Shown here: positions 34,419 to 43,535 of the stretch, in pieces | Layout: each line of letters starts with the position of its first letter | How positions within the stretch are numbered: the first letter of the stretch is position 1 | Assembly: GCA_937127445.1 (NCBI GenBank) | Contig: CAKZLY010000015.1 | Location: 186,001-250,000, forward strand | Source of the DNA: Eximiradius sp. | GTDB taxonomy: Bacteria > Bacteroidota > Ignavibacteria > Kapaibacteriales > UBA2268 | Reading direction: 5' to 3' | DNA length: 64,000 bases | Made by a program: the position numbers and the translations under genes | The notes under the pieces: generated by a model | What the model was told of the DNA's origin: nothing | What the model saw: only the letters and a program-made list of their open reading frames with translations | The model's database searches: none

Positions 34419-36770
34419 ATGTCGCAAATGGATAATGAAACTCGCGAGATGATTATGCAGTTTGTATCAGAGTCATTGGATTCGCTTGATACAAACGAGC
34501 CATTAGTTGAAAATTTAAAGTTAAAGGATAATTCAGAGTTTGTAAATTCAATTTTTAGAGTATTCCACACGCTAAAAGGACTTTCAGGCTTTTTTGAAAT
34601 GTTTGTAATCAATAGAGTTACTCACGAAGCAGAAACTCTACTGGATATAATGCGCAAGCAAAATAAAGTCCAAAGCGAAGACATAATATCAATTATTTAT
34701 TCGGTGTTTGACTTTCTACGTGATTTACTAAATAGAGTAAGTGAAAATTTAACAGATAGAAATGCGGAAGCAGAAGCTGAAGATATGATATTAATCATTC
34801 GCGATGCTATCAATCGGGTTCAAAACCCCGAATTAAGCGAGGAAGATTTTTTTCTTTCTGACGAAAGTGAACCAGTAAGCAACGAGACAACAAATCAGCG
34901 GGAGGGATTTAACAGTGAATTTGAGGAAGAAATTATGTTTGAAGCACAGCAAAATAATCAACTCTCTAATGGTTTGGAATCTCTTGTTTCAAATGAATTG
35001 TTAGAACAATATTTATCGAGTGCCTATGAATTAATTGATACTGCAGAAAATAATCTAATAATACTTGAAAATGAGCCCAACAATTATGAATTGATAGCCA
35101 ATACATTTAGAGTTATTCATAGTTTAAAAGGTAATTCAGGGTTTATGGGACTATCGGAGATCGAAGAAATATCAATGGAGATGGAATCAATATTGGATTC
35201 AGTAAGAAATAAAGAACTACAGATCGATACAACTATAGTAAACATTCTTTTGAGTAACATCGAAACAATTCGTAATAGATTAAATGCTTTATCGCCCGAA
35301 GGTAATAAATCGAAAGCTTTTCAAGAAACAATCGCAGAAACAAATATTGCTTCAAGAGTTGTTCCCCAAGCAAAGGATACATTATCTGAAAATGATTTTA
35401 ACCAATCGGAAGATTTTGAAATTTATGATGAGGAAACTGAACAAGACACAAGTAGTGTGGAGAAAGAAATACCAAAACAAACTCTAAAAGCGGAGCCTAA
35501 GAAAGATGAGACGAAGCCAATTAAACAAGCAATCGCTCCGAAACAAGAAGAAATGACTGCCGCTAAAAGTACACCTCCTGCATCAATGGCTAAAAAAGAT
35601 ATACGCGTTGAGACAAGTAAGATTGATAAATTGTTCGATTTAGTTGGTGAATTAATAACAATCGAAACGATGGTAACAAATAGTCCTGATTTGCAAGGAC
35701 TTGAATTGCCAAACTTTTTGAAATCAGCAAATATGTTGAATAAAATCACCCGAGAGTTGCAAGAAGTTGCGATGTCGGTAAGAATGATGCCTCTCGAAAA
35801 TTTATTCAATAAGATGAAAAGACTTGTTCGTGATGTTTCGTTGAAAATGAACAAAAAAGTAAACCTTGAAATATCAGGTCAAGAAACAGAAATGGATAAA
35901 AATGTTATAGATGAAGTCGCAGATCCACTTGTTCATATACTCAGAAATGCAATTGACCACGGGATTGAACCGCCTGAGGTTCGTATTCAAAAAGGGAAAC
36001 CTGAATACGGTTCTATTAGTTTGAAAGCGAGATATGAAGGAAATGAGATACTGATAATTGTTAAAGACGATGGAGCAGGAATAAATAGAGATAGGATATT
36101 GAAAAAAGCTGAGGAAAGAGGTATTATATCTGGTAATACAGATAAAATGACGGATAAAGAAGTATTTCAGTTAATATTTGAACCTGGTTTTTCTACAGCT
36201 GAACAAGTAACTGATATTTCTGGGCGTGGCGTTGGAATGGACGTTGTCCGTAAGAACATTGAAAAGCTACACGGTTCAGTTGATATTGAAAGCAAGGAAG
36301 GAGTTGGTTCTACATTTACTTTAAGGATACCGCTTACACTTGCAATAATGGATGCAATGCTGATAAGAGTAGGCCAATCAAGATATGCATTACCTCTGCT
36401 TGCTGTAACAGAATCGTTTAGAGTAAATCGAAATATGATTTCCAAAACAATGGACGGATTAGAAGTATGCAAATTGCGTGACGATGTGCTGCCAGTAATC
36501 CGCCTACACGAGTTATTTAATATAGTGCCGGATAGTTATGATTTGGAAAAAGGCATAATGATAATAATAGAATCGAGGGAAAAACAAGTGGCTTTGTTTG
36601 CTGATGAGATAATAGGTCAGCAGCAAGCAGTAATAAAAGGATTGTCGGATTATATCGGAAAGGTATCAGGAATAACTGGATGTATGATATTAGGAGATGG
36701 TGGGATTGGGTTAATCATAGATATTGAAAGTTTAATAGAATTATCTGAAAAATCAGTAGTTGTTGGATAA
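34419..36770 (+). CDS. cheA: chemotaxis histidine kinase CheA with two HPt domains
   Basis: A 783-residue CheA. HPt 1 has its phospho-accepting His at H50 (FRVFHTLKGLSGF); HPt 2 has H234 (FRVIHSLKGNSGF). A proline/lysine/glutamate linker (about residues 300-390) follows, then the P3 dimerisation helices (KIDKLFDLVGELIT), the P4 kinase with LRNAIDHGIE, DDGAGI and GRGVGMDVV, and a P5 CheW-like domain (RYALPLLAVTESFRV). Two HPt domains are uncommon in CheA and would allow branching of phosphate to more than one receiver, consistent with the separate REC proteins of this cluster. A P2 CheY-binding domain is not obvious. cheW follows 16 bases later. Confidence 0.95.
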   Translation: MSQMDNETREMIMQFVSESLDSLDTNEPLVENLKLKDNSEFVNSIFRVFHTLKGLSGFFEMFVINRVTHEAETLLDIMRKQNKVQSEDIISIIYSVFDFLRDLLNRVSENLTDRNAEAEAEDMILIIRDAINRVQNPELSEEDFFLSDESEPVSNETTNQREGFNSEFEEEIMFEAQQNNQLSNGLESLVSNELLEQYLSSAYELIDTAENNLIILENEPNNYELIANTFRVIHSLKGNSGFMGLSEIEEISMEMESILDSVRNKELQIDTTIVNILLSNIETIRNRLNALSPEGNKSKAFQETIAETNIASRVVPQAKDTLSENDFNQSEDFEIYDEETEQDTSSVEKEIPKQTLKAEPKKDETKPIKQAIAPKQEEMTAAKSTPPASMAKKDIRVETSKIDKLFDLVGELITIETMVTNSPDLQGLELPNFLKSANMLNKITRELQEVAMSVRMMPLENLFNKMKRLVRDVSLKMNKKVNLEISGQETEMDKNVIDEVADPLVHILRNAIDHGIEPPEVRIQKGKPEYGSISLKARYEGNEILIIVKDDGAGINRDRILKKAEERGIISGNTDKMTDKEVFQLIFEPGFSTAEQVTDISGRGVGMDVVRKNIEKLHGSVDIESKEGVGSTFTLRIPLTLAIMDAMLIRVGQSRYALPLLAVTESFRVNRNMISKTMDGLEVCKLRDDVLPVIRLHELFNIVPDSYDLEKGIMIIIESREKQVALFADEIIGQQQAVIKGLSDYIGKVSGITGCMILGDGGIGLIIDIESLIELSEKSVVVG

Positions 36771-36786
36771 TGTGAGGTAAATAATT

Positions 36787-37296
36787 ATGCAAACTGAAGA
36801 TTTATATGAAGTAGAGGATGCAGGAGTAGAGCTCGATACTGAGAATACTCTTGAAGACAGGTATTTAACCTTTAAAACAGGCGACGAGCAATATGCTTTT
36901 GAGATAGAGTATGTAACTGAAATTATTGGCATTCAAAATATCACACCTGTTCCCAATATTAAGTCATTTATCAAAGGAATAATTAATTTACGCGGGATAA
37001 TATATCCAGTTATTTGTGTAAGAAAAAGATTTAACATACCAGAAATACCATATAATGATAGAACCTGTATAATAATAGTAAATGTCAATAATAATGGAAT
37101 TGGTTTAATAGTCGATGAGGTAGCAGAAGTCATCAAGATTCTGCCAGAGCAGATATCGCCTCCACCTCAAACAAATAAAGGTTCACATAGTAAGTTTATT
37201 AAAGGGATTGGAAGAGTTGGTGAAAATTTAAAAATCATCCTCGATATTAATAAATTATTGTATGATACTAATAACACTATTAACGAAAAAGAGTAA
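36787..37296 (+). CDS. cheW: chemotaxis adaptor CheW
   Basis: A 169-residue CheW that bridges chemoreceptors and CheA. The SH3-like fold shows in YLTFKTGDEQYAFEIEYVTEIIG, TPVPNIKSFIKGIINLRGIIYPVICVRKRF and GIGLIVDEVAEVIKI, ending in a KFIKGIGRVGENLKIILDINKLL strand. A 25-residue acidic N-terminal extension precedes the domain. It lies directly after cheA and 3 bases before cheR. The window's second CheW-like protein (29504) has a CZB insert and is not part of this operon. Confidence 0.93.
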   Translation: MQTEDLYEVEDAGVELDTENTLEDRYLTFKTGDEQYAFEIEYVTEIIGIQNITPVPNIKSFIKGIINLRGIIYPVICVRKRFNIPEIPYNDRTCIIIVNVNNNGIGLIVDEVAEVIKILPEQISPPPQTNKGSHSKFIKGIGRVGENLKIILDINKLLYDTNNTINEKE

Positions 37297-37299
37297 AAT

Positions 37300-38154
37300 A
37301 TGGATATCAGGGAAATACGATCCTTAGAGTTTGTTGAAGTAACAGATGAAGAATTCAAGCTCATTAGAGACTTGATTTATAAAAACATTGGAATTAACTT
37401 GACCGAAGAGAAGCGTTCTTTGGTGAATGGACGATTACAAAAAATATTACGGAAGCTTAATTTCAAAACATTCAAGGAATATTACCAGTTTTTGATTAAT
37501 GATAAATCAGGTGAAGCGTTAAGCGAGCTTGCCAATGTTATTTCGACAAATCATACTTTTTTTGGACGAGAAATTGACCACTTTGAGTATTTTGTTGACA
37601 TTGTATTACCCGAAATTGAAGCAAGAGCAAAAAAAACAAATAATTTTGATATTAGAGTGTGGTCAGCGGGGTGTTCCAGTGGTGAAGAGCCTTATACTTT
37701 GGTTATGCTAATGATGGAATATTTCGGAAAAGATTACTATAAATGGAAGGCGGGAGTGCTTGCGACAGATATTTCATTGACTGTATTAGAAAAAGCTAAG
37801 AAGGGAATATACCCCGATGAAAGAGTTCAGCCATTGCCCGATATCTTTAAGAAAAAGTACTTCAAGCAACTACCAACAGGCGAATGGGAAATAATCGACG
37901 CTTTGAAACGTGAAGTTACTTTTAGAAGATTTAATTTAATGAATGAAAGATTTCCTTTTAAAAGCCCATTTGATGTGATTTTTTGTAGGAATGTAATGAT
38001 TTATTTTGATGAACCTACGCGAGAAAGGTTAGTGGACAAGTTTTATCAATTCACAGCACCAAATGGATATTTATTTATAGGTCATTCTGAAACCCTGAAT
38101 AGGACTAAAACAAAATATGTTTATTTGAAGCCAGCTGTTTATAAAAAAGCATAA
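37300..38154 (+). CDS. cheR: chemotaxis receptor methyltransferase CheR
   Basis: A 284-residue full-length CheR that methylates receptor glutamates using SAM. The N-terminal helical domain (residues about 15-90, TDEEFKLIRDLIYKNIGINLTEEKRSLV) is present. The SAM-binding motif is IRVWSAGCSSGEEPYTL, then LATDIS, and the catalytic-domain end reads VIFCRNVMIYFDEPTRE and GYLFIGHSETL. There is no C-terminal TPR. It contrasts with the short CheR-like protein at 7032, which lacks the N-terminal domain. Confidence 0.95.
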   Translation: MDIREIRSLEFVEVTDEEFKLIRDLIYKNIGINLTEEKRSLVNGRLQKILRKLNFKTFKEYYQFLINDKSGEALSELANVISTNHTFFGREIDHFEYFVDIVLPEIEARAKKTNNFDIRVWSAGCSSGEEPYTLVMLMMEYFGKDYYKWKAGVLATDISLTVLEKAKKGIYPDERVQPLPDIFKKKYFKQLPTGEWEIIDALKREVTFRRFNLMNERFPFKSPFDVIFCRNVMIYFDEPTRERLVDKFYQFTAPNGYLFIGHSETLNRTKTKYVYLKPAVYKKA

Positions 38155-38180
38155 ATTATTTTTTCAGATTGGAGGGAGTT

Positions 38181-39257
38181 GTGTCGAATTTATTTAAGAA
38201 AATAAAAGTATTAATTATTGATGATTCTGCATTAGTAAGAGATATTTTGTCAAAAGGATTATCTACCGATCCAGCAATAGAGGTTGTAGGAACAGCACCG
38301 GATGTGTATGTCGGAAGAGATTTAATCGTTAAATTAAAGCCAGATGTACTTACTCTTGATATAGAAATGCCCAAAATGGATGGCATTGAATTTCTTCGTA
38401 AATTGATGCCCCAATATCCATTGCCAGTTGTTGTTGTTAGCTCGCTCACTCAACGCGGGAAATTAATTACAATGCAGGCACTTGAGGCAGGAGCAGTGGA
38501 TTTTGTTCCCAAGCCGGCAACAGATGTTGCTCGTGGATTAAGCGAAATGATGTTAGAATTGCGAACTAAGATAAAAATAGCATCAACTGCAAATGTTTCG
38601 CATTGGAAAAACAGAGAAATCCCTGTCAGTGATAAGAAATCGAAGGATGAAGCTGCCTTAAATAAAGCATTGGCAGAATCAACTGATAAAGTTATTGCAA
38701 TTGGGGCTTCCACTGGTGGGACAGAAGCAATCAGAAAAGTTATTGAGCAATTGCCACCCTTTATGCCCGGAATTGTAATAGTGCAACATATGCCCAAAGG
38801 TTTCACAAAAACATTTGCTGATAGATTGAACGAAACATCATATATGCAGGTGAAAGAAGCAGAGGATGGCGATAGGATATTAAACGGACGTGTGTATATT
38901 GCCCCTGGCGACTACCATATGAAAGTGTATCGTTCGGGAGGACAATATAAGATACAGATACTCGAAGGAGAGAAAGTAAACGGGCATCGTCCGTCGGTGG
39001 ATGTAATGATGTTCAGCGTTGCTGAAAGCGTTGGAGCAAATGCTTTTGGGGTGATATTAACGGGGATGGGCAACGATGGAGCAACAGGTCTGAAATCAAT
39101 GAAAGAGGCAGGTGCGAAAACGATTGGACAAAATCAGGCAACTTGTGTGGTATATGGAATGCCAAAGGTTGCTTATGATATTGGAGCAGTGGATATCCAG
39201 CTACCATTAAATGAAATTCCTAATGCATTAATTAAATTGGTAAAACAGTCAAGTTAA
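38181..39257 (+). CDS. cheB: chemotaxis response regulator and methylesterase CheB
   Basis: A 358-residue CheB using the GTG at 38181, which follows a strong Shine-Dalgarno (GGAGGGAG). An upstream in-frame TTG at 38169 lies before that ribosome site. The receiver domain has IIDDSALVRDIL and the phospho-aspartate in LTLDIEMPKMDG, with the conserved lysine in FVPKPA. The methylesterase triad is present: Ser in IGASTGGTEAI, His in IVQHMPKGFT and Asp in GMGNDGATG. It reverses CheR methylation when phosphorylated by CheA. Confidence 0.95.
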   Translation: MSNLFKKIKVLIIDDSALVRDILSKGLSTDPAIEVVGTAPDVYVGRDLIVKLKPDVLTLDIEMPKMDGIEFLRKLMPQYPLPVVVVSSLTQRGKLITMQALEAGAVDFVPKPATDVARGLSEMMLELRTKIKIASTANVSHWKNREIPVSDKKSKDEAALNKALAESTDKVIAIGASTGGTEAIRKVIEQLPPFMPGIVIVQHMPKGFTKTFADRLNETSYMQVKEAEDGDRILNGRVYIAPGDYHMKVYRSGGQYKIQILEGEKVNGHRPSVDVMMFSVAESVGANAFGVILTGMGNDGATGLKSMKEAGAKTIGQNQATCVVYGMPKVAYDIGAVDIQLPLNEIPNALIKLVKQSS

Positions 39258-39261
39258 ATAT

Positions 39262-41676
39262 ATGGATAAATTTCCACTAACTGTATTAATTGCTGAAGAT
39301 GACCCACCTTCTTTATTAACCATTCAAACTATATTAAAATCAAGGTTTGAAAAAGTCCTTTCAGCAGAAAATGGATTGAAAGCATTTGAGCTTTTTATGG
39401 AACATTCACCTGATATTGTTGTTTCAGATATTGGTATGCCATTTCTTGATGGGTTGGGGTTGGCTCGTCAAATACGCGAAATCAACGCACAAGTACCAAT
39501 TATTTTTACAACTGCGTTTGACAATAAAGAAGTATTGCTCGACGCAATAAAAATTGGCATTAATCAATACATTGTCAAACCCGTTAAAAGAGAAAATCTG
39601 CTAGAAATATTAGATTCGGTTGCGAATTCATTATTTTTAGAGCAAGAATACCACAAGCAACAAGAAAAGATAAAGTTACTGTATTCCGCAATTGAGCATT
39701 CACCCGGTCTCATAGTTATATTTAATTCTGATGGAAAAATAACTTATCACAACCCCAAATTATGTGAAATTACAAATTTCACAAAAGAATCTTTTGAAGA
39801 TGAAAACATCAAAAATATTTTTTGGGGTGACAATATAGTTGATTTTATTGAGGCAGTTGAAAAAGAAAGTAATTGGAAAGGAGAATTAAAACTAATCAAT
39901 AATGGCAATTACGATATTTATTTGAATGTATCAATTTCACCTGTTTATGGAGAAAACAATTTAATCTCTTGTTTTGTGCTGGTTGCCGATGATATTACTG
40001 AAAAAAAAGCTATCGAGAACAAATTAAAGGAATATAATGAAATTCTTGAACAAAAGATTAAAGAAAGAACTTTTGAATTAGAGAAAATCAATCAAAAGCT
40101 TCTGGAAGAAATAGAAATTAGAAAAAATACAGAAAAAGAATTAATAAAAGCAAAAGAAGCTGCCGAAGAAGCAAATCATTTCAAAAGTCTTTTTCTTGCA
40201 AAAGTTACTCACGAATTAAGAACCCCGATGAATGGCATTCTGGGAATGACAAGTGTGTTGATGGATACTGAACTCGACGAAAAACAGAAAAGAACACTTC
40301 GTATTGTTAAGCATTCAGGTGAAACATTGCTGAATATTATTAATGATATTTTGGATTGGTCGAAGCTTGAAACGGGAAAATTAAGATTAGATAGAGTTAC
40401 ATTTAGTTTGGAAGAAGTGGTAAATAATGTATATGATCTGCTATATTACTCAGCAGCAAATAAAGGGATAGAATTGAAACTTAACTTAACTCACGATATA
40501 CCTCAAAAAGTGTTAGGCGATCCCATTAGATTGCAGCAAGTATTAGTTAATATTGTCTCAAATGGGATTAAGTTTACTGATGAGGGATTCGTCGAAATTT
40601 CCGTTATTAAAATTAAGGAGGTTCAGAATAAAGTTATAATTCGATTTGATATTCGAGACACAGGTGTTGGTATTCCTTCGGATAAGATCGAGAAGCTATT
40701 TAGAAGTTTCAGCCAAATTGATGACAACTTAACTCGTAAATACGGAGGGACAGGATTAGGTTTGTATATTTCAAAAGAGATTGTTGAAATGATGGGTGGA
40801 GAAATTTATTGTGAAAGCACAGTAGAAGAAGGCTCTGTTTTTCATTTCACTATTCCATTTGAAGTATCCGACGGAATGCAAGAAGAACAAGAAGAAAAAA
40901 CGAAAACTTTATCAGAAGTATCAAGTAATTTCAAGGACTTGTCTCTCAAGTTACTAATAATTGAAGATAGTTTTATTAATCAAGAAGTAATGAAAGAAGC
41001 ATTAAATTCAACAAATTGTAAATACAAAATTGCTGAGAATGGTAAGATGGGGGTTTATTATTATTCGAACGAAAAGTTTGACGTAATACTTTTAGACATA
41101 CAAATGCCTGAGATTGATGGATTTGAAACTATTAAAACGTTGTTGGAAATAGAGGCGAAAAGTAGCTTAGAACATACACCAATTATTGCTCTAACTGCAC
41201 ACGATGATGATGAAACAATTGATACAATTATGAAAGCAGGGTTTGATGATATTATTACCAAGCCAATTGAATGGTCAAATTTTTTTGATGTTCTTATTAA
41301 GTATTCACCTAATATCACTAACGATACTATTGATCTCACTAAATTACTTGTTTCTATCAATCATAATGAAGCATTACTAAATAAGCTAATTAAATATTTT
41401 ATTGAAAACTCACCAGAACAAATAAACAATTTAGAAAAAGCAATATTAGATAATAATTTAGAGCAAGTAGATAGAATATCACATAAATTAAAATCCGAAG
41501 TTGGGAATTTTGGAGCAGAAAAAGCCATAAAAATTCTTAGTGAAATTAATCGTTTGAGTAGAAATAATTTCAATAGAAATTTAGGTAAATTATTTCGAAA
41601 TTTCCGAGAAGAAATAAATAAAGTAATACAATATTTAGAAAGATATATCGAAAATAAAAATAACAAATCGAGGTAA
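39262..41676 (+). CDS. hybrid histidine kinase REC-PAS-HisKA-HATPase-REC-HPt
   Basis: An 804-residue hybrid kinase. An N-terminal receiver (VLIAEDDPPSL, VVSDIGMPFLDG) is followed by a PAS domain (about residues 130-250), a coiled coil, HisKA with H317 in FLAKVTHELRTPMNG, HATPase_c (NGIKFTDEG, DTGVGIP, GTGLGLYISKEI), a second receiver (LLIIEDSFINQE, ILLDIQMPEIDG) and a C-terminal HPt (DRISHKLKSEVGNFGA). All phosphorelay residues are present. It has no membrane segment. Its place in the che operon, followed three bases later by a lone receiver, suggests a phosphorelay coupled to chemotaxis. Confidence 0.93.
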   Translation: MDKFPLTVLIAEDDPPSLLTIQTILKSRFEKVLSAENGLKAFELFMEHSPDIVVSDIGMPFLDGLGLARQIREINAQVPIIFTTAFDNKEVLLDAIKIGINQYIVKPVKRENLLEILDSVANSLFLEQEYHKQQEKIKLLYSAIEHSPGLIVIFNSDGKITYHNPKLCEITNFTKESFEDENIKNIFWGDNIVDFIEAVEKESNWKGELKLINNGNYDIYLNVSISPVYGENNLISCFVLVADDITEKKAIENKLKEYNEILEQKIKERTFELEKINQKLLEEIEIRKNTEKELIKAKEAAEEANHFKSLFLAKVTHELRTPMNGILGMTSVLMDTELDEKQKRTLRIVKHSGETLLNIINDILDWSKLETGKLRLDRVTFSLEEVVNNVYDLLYYSAANKGIELKLNLTHDIPQKVLGDPIRLQQVLVNIVSNGIKFTDEGFVEISVIKIKEVQNKVIIRFDIRDTGVGIPSDKIEKLFRSFSQIDDNLTRKYGGTGLGLYISKEIVEMMGGEIYCESTVEEGSVFHFTIPFEVSDGMQEEQEEKTKTLSEVSSNFKDLSLKLLIIEDSFINQEVMKEALNSTNCKYKIAENGKMGVYYYSNEKFDVILLDIQMPEIDGFETIKTLLEIEAKSSLEHTPIIALTAHDDDETIDTIMKAGFDDIITKPIEWSNFFDVLIKYSPNITNDTIDLTKLLVSINHNEALLNKLIKYFIENSPEQINNLEKAILDNNLEQVDRISHKLKSEVGNFGAEKAIKILSEINRLSRNNFNRNLGKLFRNFREEINKVIQYLERYIENKNNKSR

Positions 41677-41678
41677 TT

Positions 41679-42074
41679 ATGCGAACTTTAGTTGTAGAAG
41701 ATGATTATATTACTTCCCAGGTAATGCAGGAAATATTGAGTGCATTTGGGGAGTGCGATGTTGCTGAAAATGGTGAACAAGCAATTGAATTATTTACATC
41801 AGCTCATCTTACTGGTGTTCTCTACGATGTTGTCTTTTTAGACATAATGATGCCAGAAATGGACGGGCAAGAAGTATTAGCTAAAATTCGTGAAATAGAG
41901 AAAATGAATGGAATAATGGGATTAGACGGGGTGAAAATTGTAATGACAACGGCTTTAGATGATTATAACAACATTAAGAAAGCATTTACAAATCAAGCTG
42001 AAGCATATTTGATTAAACCAGTTGATAAAGACAAAGTTGTAAAAGTACTTGTTGATTTGGAGCTTTTGAGTTAA
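41679..42074 (+). CDS. single-domain response regulator, CheY-like
   Basis: A 131-residue receiver domain with no output module. Acidic residues VVEDDY, the phospho-aspartate in VVFLDIMMPEMDG, the conserved Thr in MTTALDD and the Lys in YLIKPVDKDK are all present. It may be the CheY of the cluster or the end receiver for the hybrid kinase immediately upstream. A distinguishing flagellar-motor-binding surface cannot be judged by eye. It is the last clear chemotaxis gene of the run. Confidence 0.92.
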   Translation: MRTLVVEDDYITSQVMQEILSAFGECDVAENGEQAIELFTSAHLTGVLYDVVFLDIMMPEMDGQEVLAKIREIEKMNGIMGLDGVKIVMTTALDDYNNIKKAFTNQAEAYLIKPVDKDKVVKVLVDLELLS

Positions 42075-42103
42075 TTTTGTTTTTTATTAAATTGTAGTAA
42101 AGT

Positions 42104-42901
42104 ATGAAATCATCACCATATAATGCAACAGTTGTTGCGAAAATTTTACTAACACCTGACTTAATGATTTTACGAGTGAGGACAGACACTCCAAGAGAAA
42201 AATTTGAAGCTGGACAATACACTACGATAGGAGTTTTAGCAAGGGAACAGCGTTCAGCAAATTCAGTTATAACGTTGGAACAATTGCCGTCGGATTTTTT
42301 AATTAAAAGACCATATTCAATAGCATCTGCAAATCACGAAACATCTAATTTTGAATTTTATATTAGTCAGGTCAAATCTGGACAACTTACTCCAAGACTT
42401 TTTGCTTTGTCCCAAGGCAGCAGGATGTGGATTGATGAGGAAATTCTTGGAGTATTTAGGCTGAAAGACACACCAAAGGGATGCAACATTGTTATGATTG
42501 CCACCGGAACAGGCTTGGCACCGTATATAAGCTTTCTTCGGTCGCACATAAAAGATAACCAGGATATTAAATTAGCAGTTTTGCACGGAGCTGCATATCC
42601 TTGGGATTTAGGGTACTATTCAGAACTTACTTTCATACAAAATTCTTTTGATAATTTTTATTATTTTCCTACATTGCTCAAAGCAGATAAAAATTGGAAT
42701 GGACTTACAGGATATATCGAAAATCATCTAGACAATGGTTTGCTCGAAAATGTCGGAATAGAAATTAATCCGGGAAAAACACACTTTTTCTTGTGTGGCA
42801 ATCCCAAAATGGTTGAATCAGTCTCTAAATTTTTAGAGAAATATAATTACACCAAGCATACTCAAACTAACCCGGGTTCTTTGCATGTCGAAGAGTATTA
42901 G
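42104..42901 (+). CDS. fpr: ferredoxin/flavodoxin-NADP reductase-type FAD oxidoreductase
   Basis: A 265-residue ferredoxin-NADP(+) reductase-like flavoprotein. The FAD motif is RPYSIASA (RxYS), the NAD(P)-binding strand is NIVMIATGTGLAPYISFLR, and FFLCGNPKMVESV is the usual CGNPxM motif. The C-terminus GSLHVEEY is compatible with the bacterial Fpr class. An insert around residues 50-65 is slightly longer than usual. The gene is 30 bases after the receiver gene and overlaps the next gene by 17 bases; a link to chemotaxis is not implied. Confidence 0.86.
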   Translation: MKSSPYNATVVAKILLTPDLMILRVRTDTPREKFEAGQYTTIGVLAREQRSANSVITLEQLPSDFLIKRPYSIASANHETSNFEFYISQVKSGQLTPRLFALSQGSRMWIDEEILGVFRLKDTPKGCNIVMIATGTGLAPYISFLRSHIKDNQDIKLAVLHGAAYPWDLGYYSELTFIQNSFDNFYYFPTLLKADKNWNGLTGYIENHLDNGLLENVGIEINPGKTHFFLCGNPKMVESVSKFLEKYNYTKHTQTNPGSLHVEEY

Positions 42902-43535
42902 TCCCTTAGTCAAAATATTGCTTTTTTCTATTTTGATATTTGGTGTTTCCTCTTGTATTGTTGTCAAAGAACAAGCCGACAAAGAGCAGGACTACGAGCA
43001 ATCTGCAATTTTAAGCCCCAGACCTGAAATACCGATGTCCGATATAATTCTGCGTTCAAACAAAGGCGATATGGTTTCTTTTATTCCGAAAGAGTGGTTT
43101 TTTGTCGATACTGAGCAGCGTTCATCGGCAGATGTTCTGGCAGTAGTTTGCAACCCAGATTATAGTTTATGTGCAATTTTTACTTCTGTAAATTTACCAA
43201 CGCAAAAAATAAACTTAGAGGATGAAAAAATTGATGTCGATATATTGTTTGATGTAGCACGTGAATGTTTTGCAAGACGTGCCCAAAAGTCGGCAGGTGC
43301 AGTCAAACTAGTTGGGAAATATCAAAATCTTCAAATTGGGAACAAAGACTTTGTTAAATATGAATTCTCTACTACAAATGGAGCAATTGTGGCAAAATCA
43401 GCTGTATTTGTCTCATCAATTGGACAATTCTATGAATTTACATTATTGCCTATGACAATTCTAGGTAACGAAATGCCAACTCAAAAAGAATTCAATAAGA
43501 TTTTCAATTCTTTTTTGGCTGCAATACAGTACTAA
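42885..43535 (+). CDS. lipoprotein of unknown function
   Basis: A 216-residue protein with a lipoprotein signal: a hydrophobic core and lipobox GVSSC. The mature part has no recognised motif; strands such as GDMVSFIPKEWFFVD and LKIGNKDFVKYEF-like sequence suggest a PsbP/Mog1-like fold, but that is weak. The ATG at 42885 lies within the 3' end of fpr, and the stop touches the NamZ-like gene start. It is probably anchored to the outer membrane and co-transcribed with its neighbours. Confidence 0.65.
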   Translation: MSKSISPLVKILLFSILIFGVSSCIVVKEQADKEQDYEQSAILSPRPEIPMSDIILRSNKGDMVSFIPKEWFFVDTEQRSSADVLAVVCNPDYSLCAIFTSVNLPTQKINLEDEKIDVDILFDVARECFARRAQKSAGAVKLVGKYQNLQIGNKDFVKYEFSTTNGAIVAKSAVFVSSIGQFYEFTLLPMTILGNEMPTQKEFNKIFNSFLAAIQY

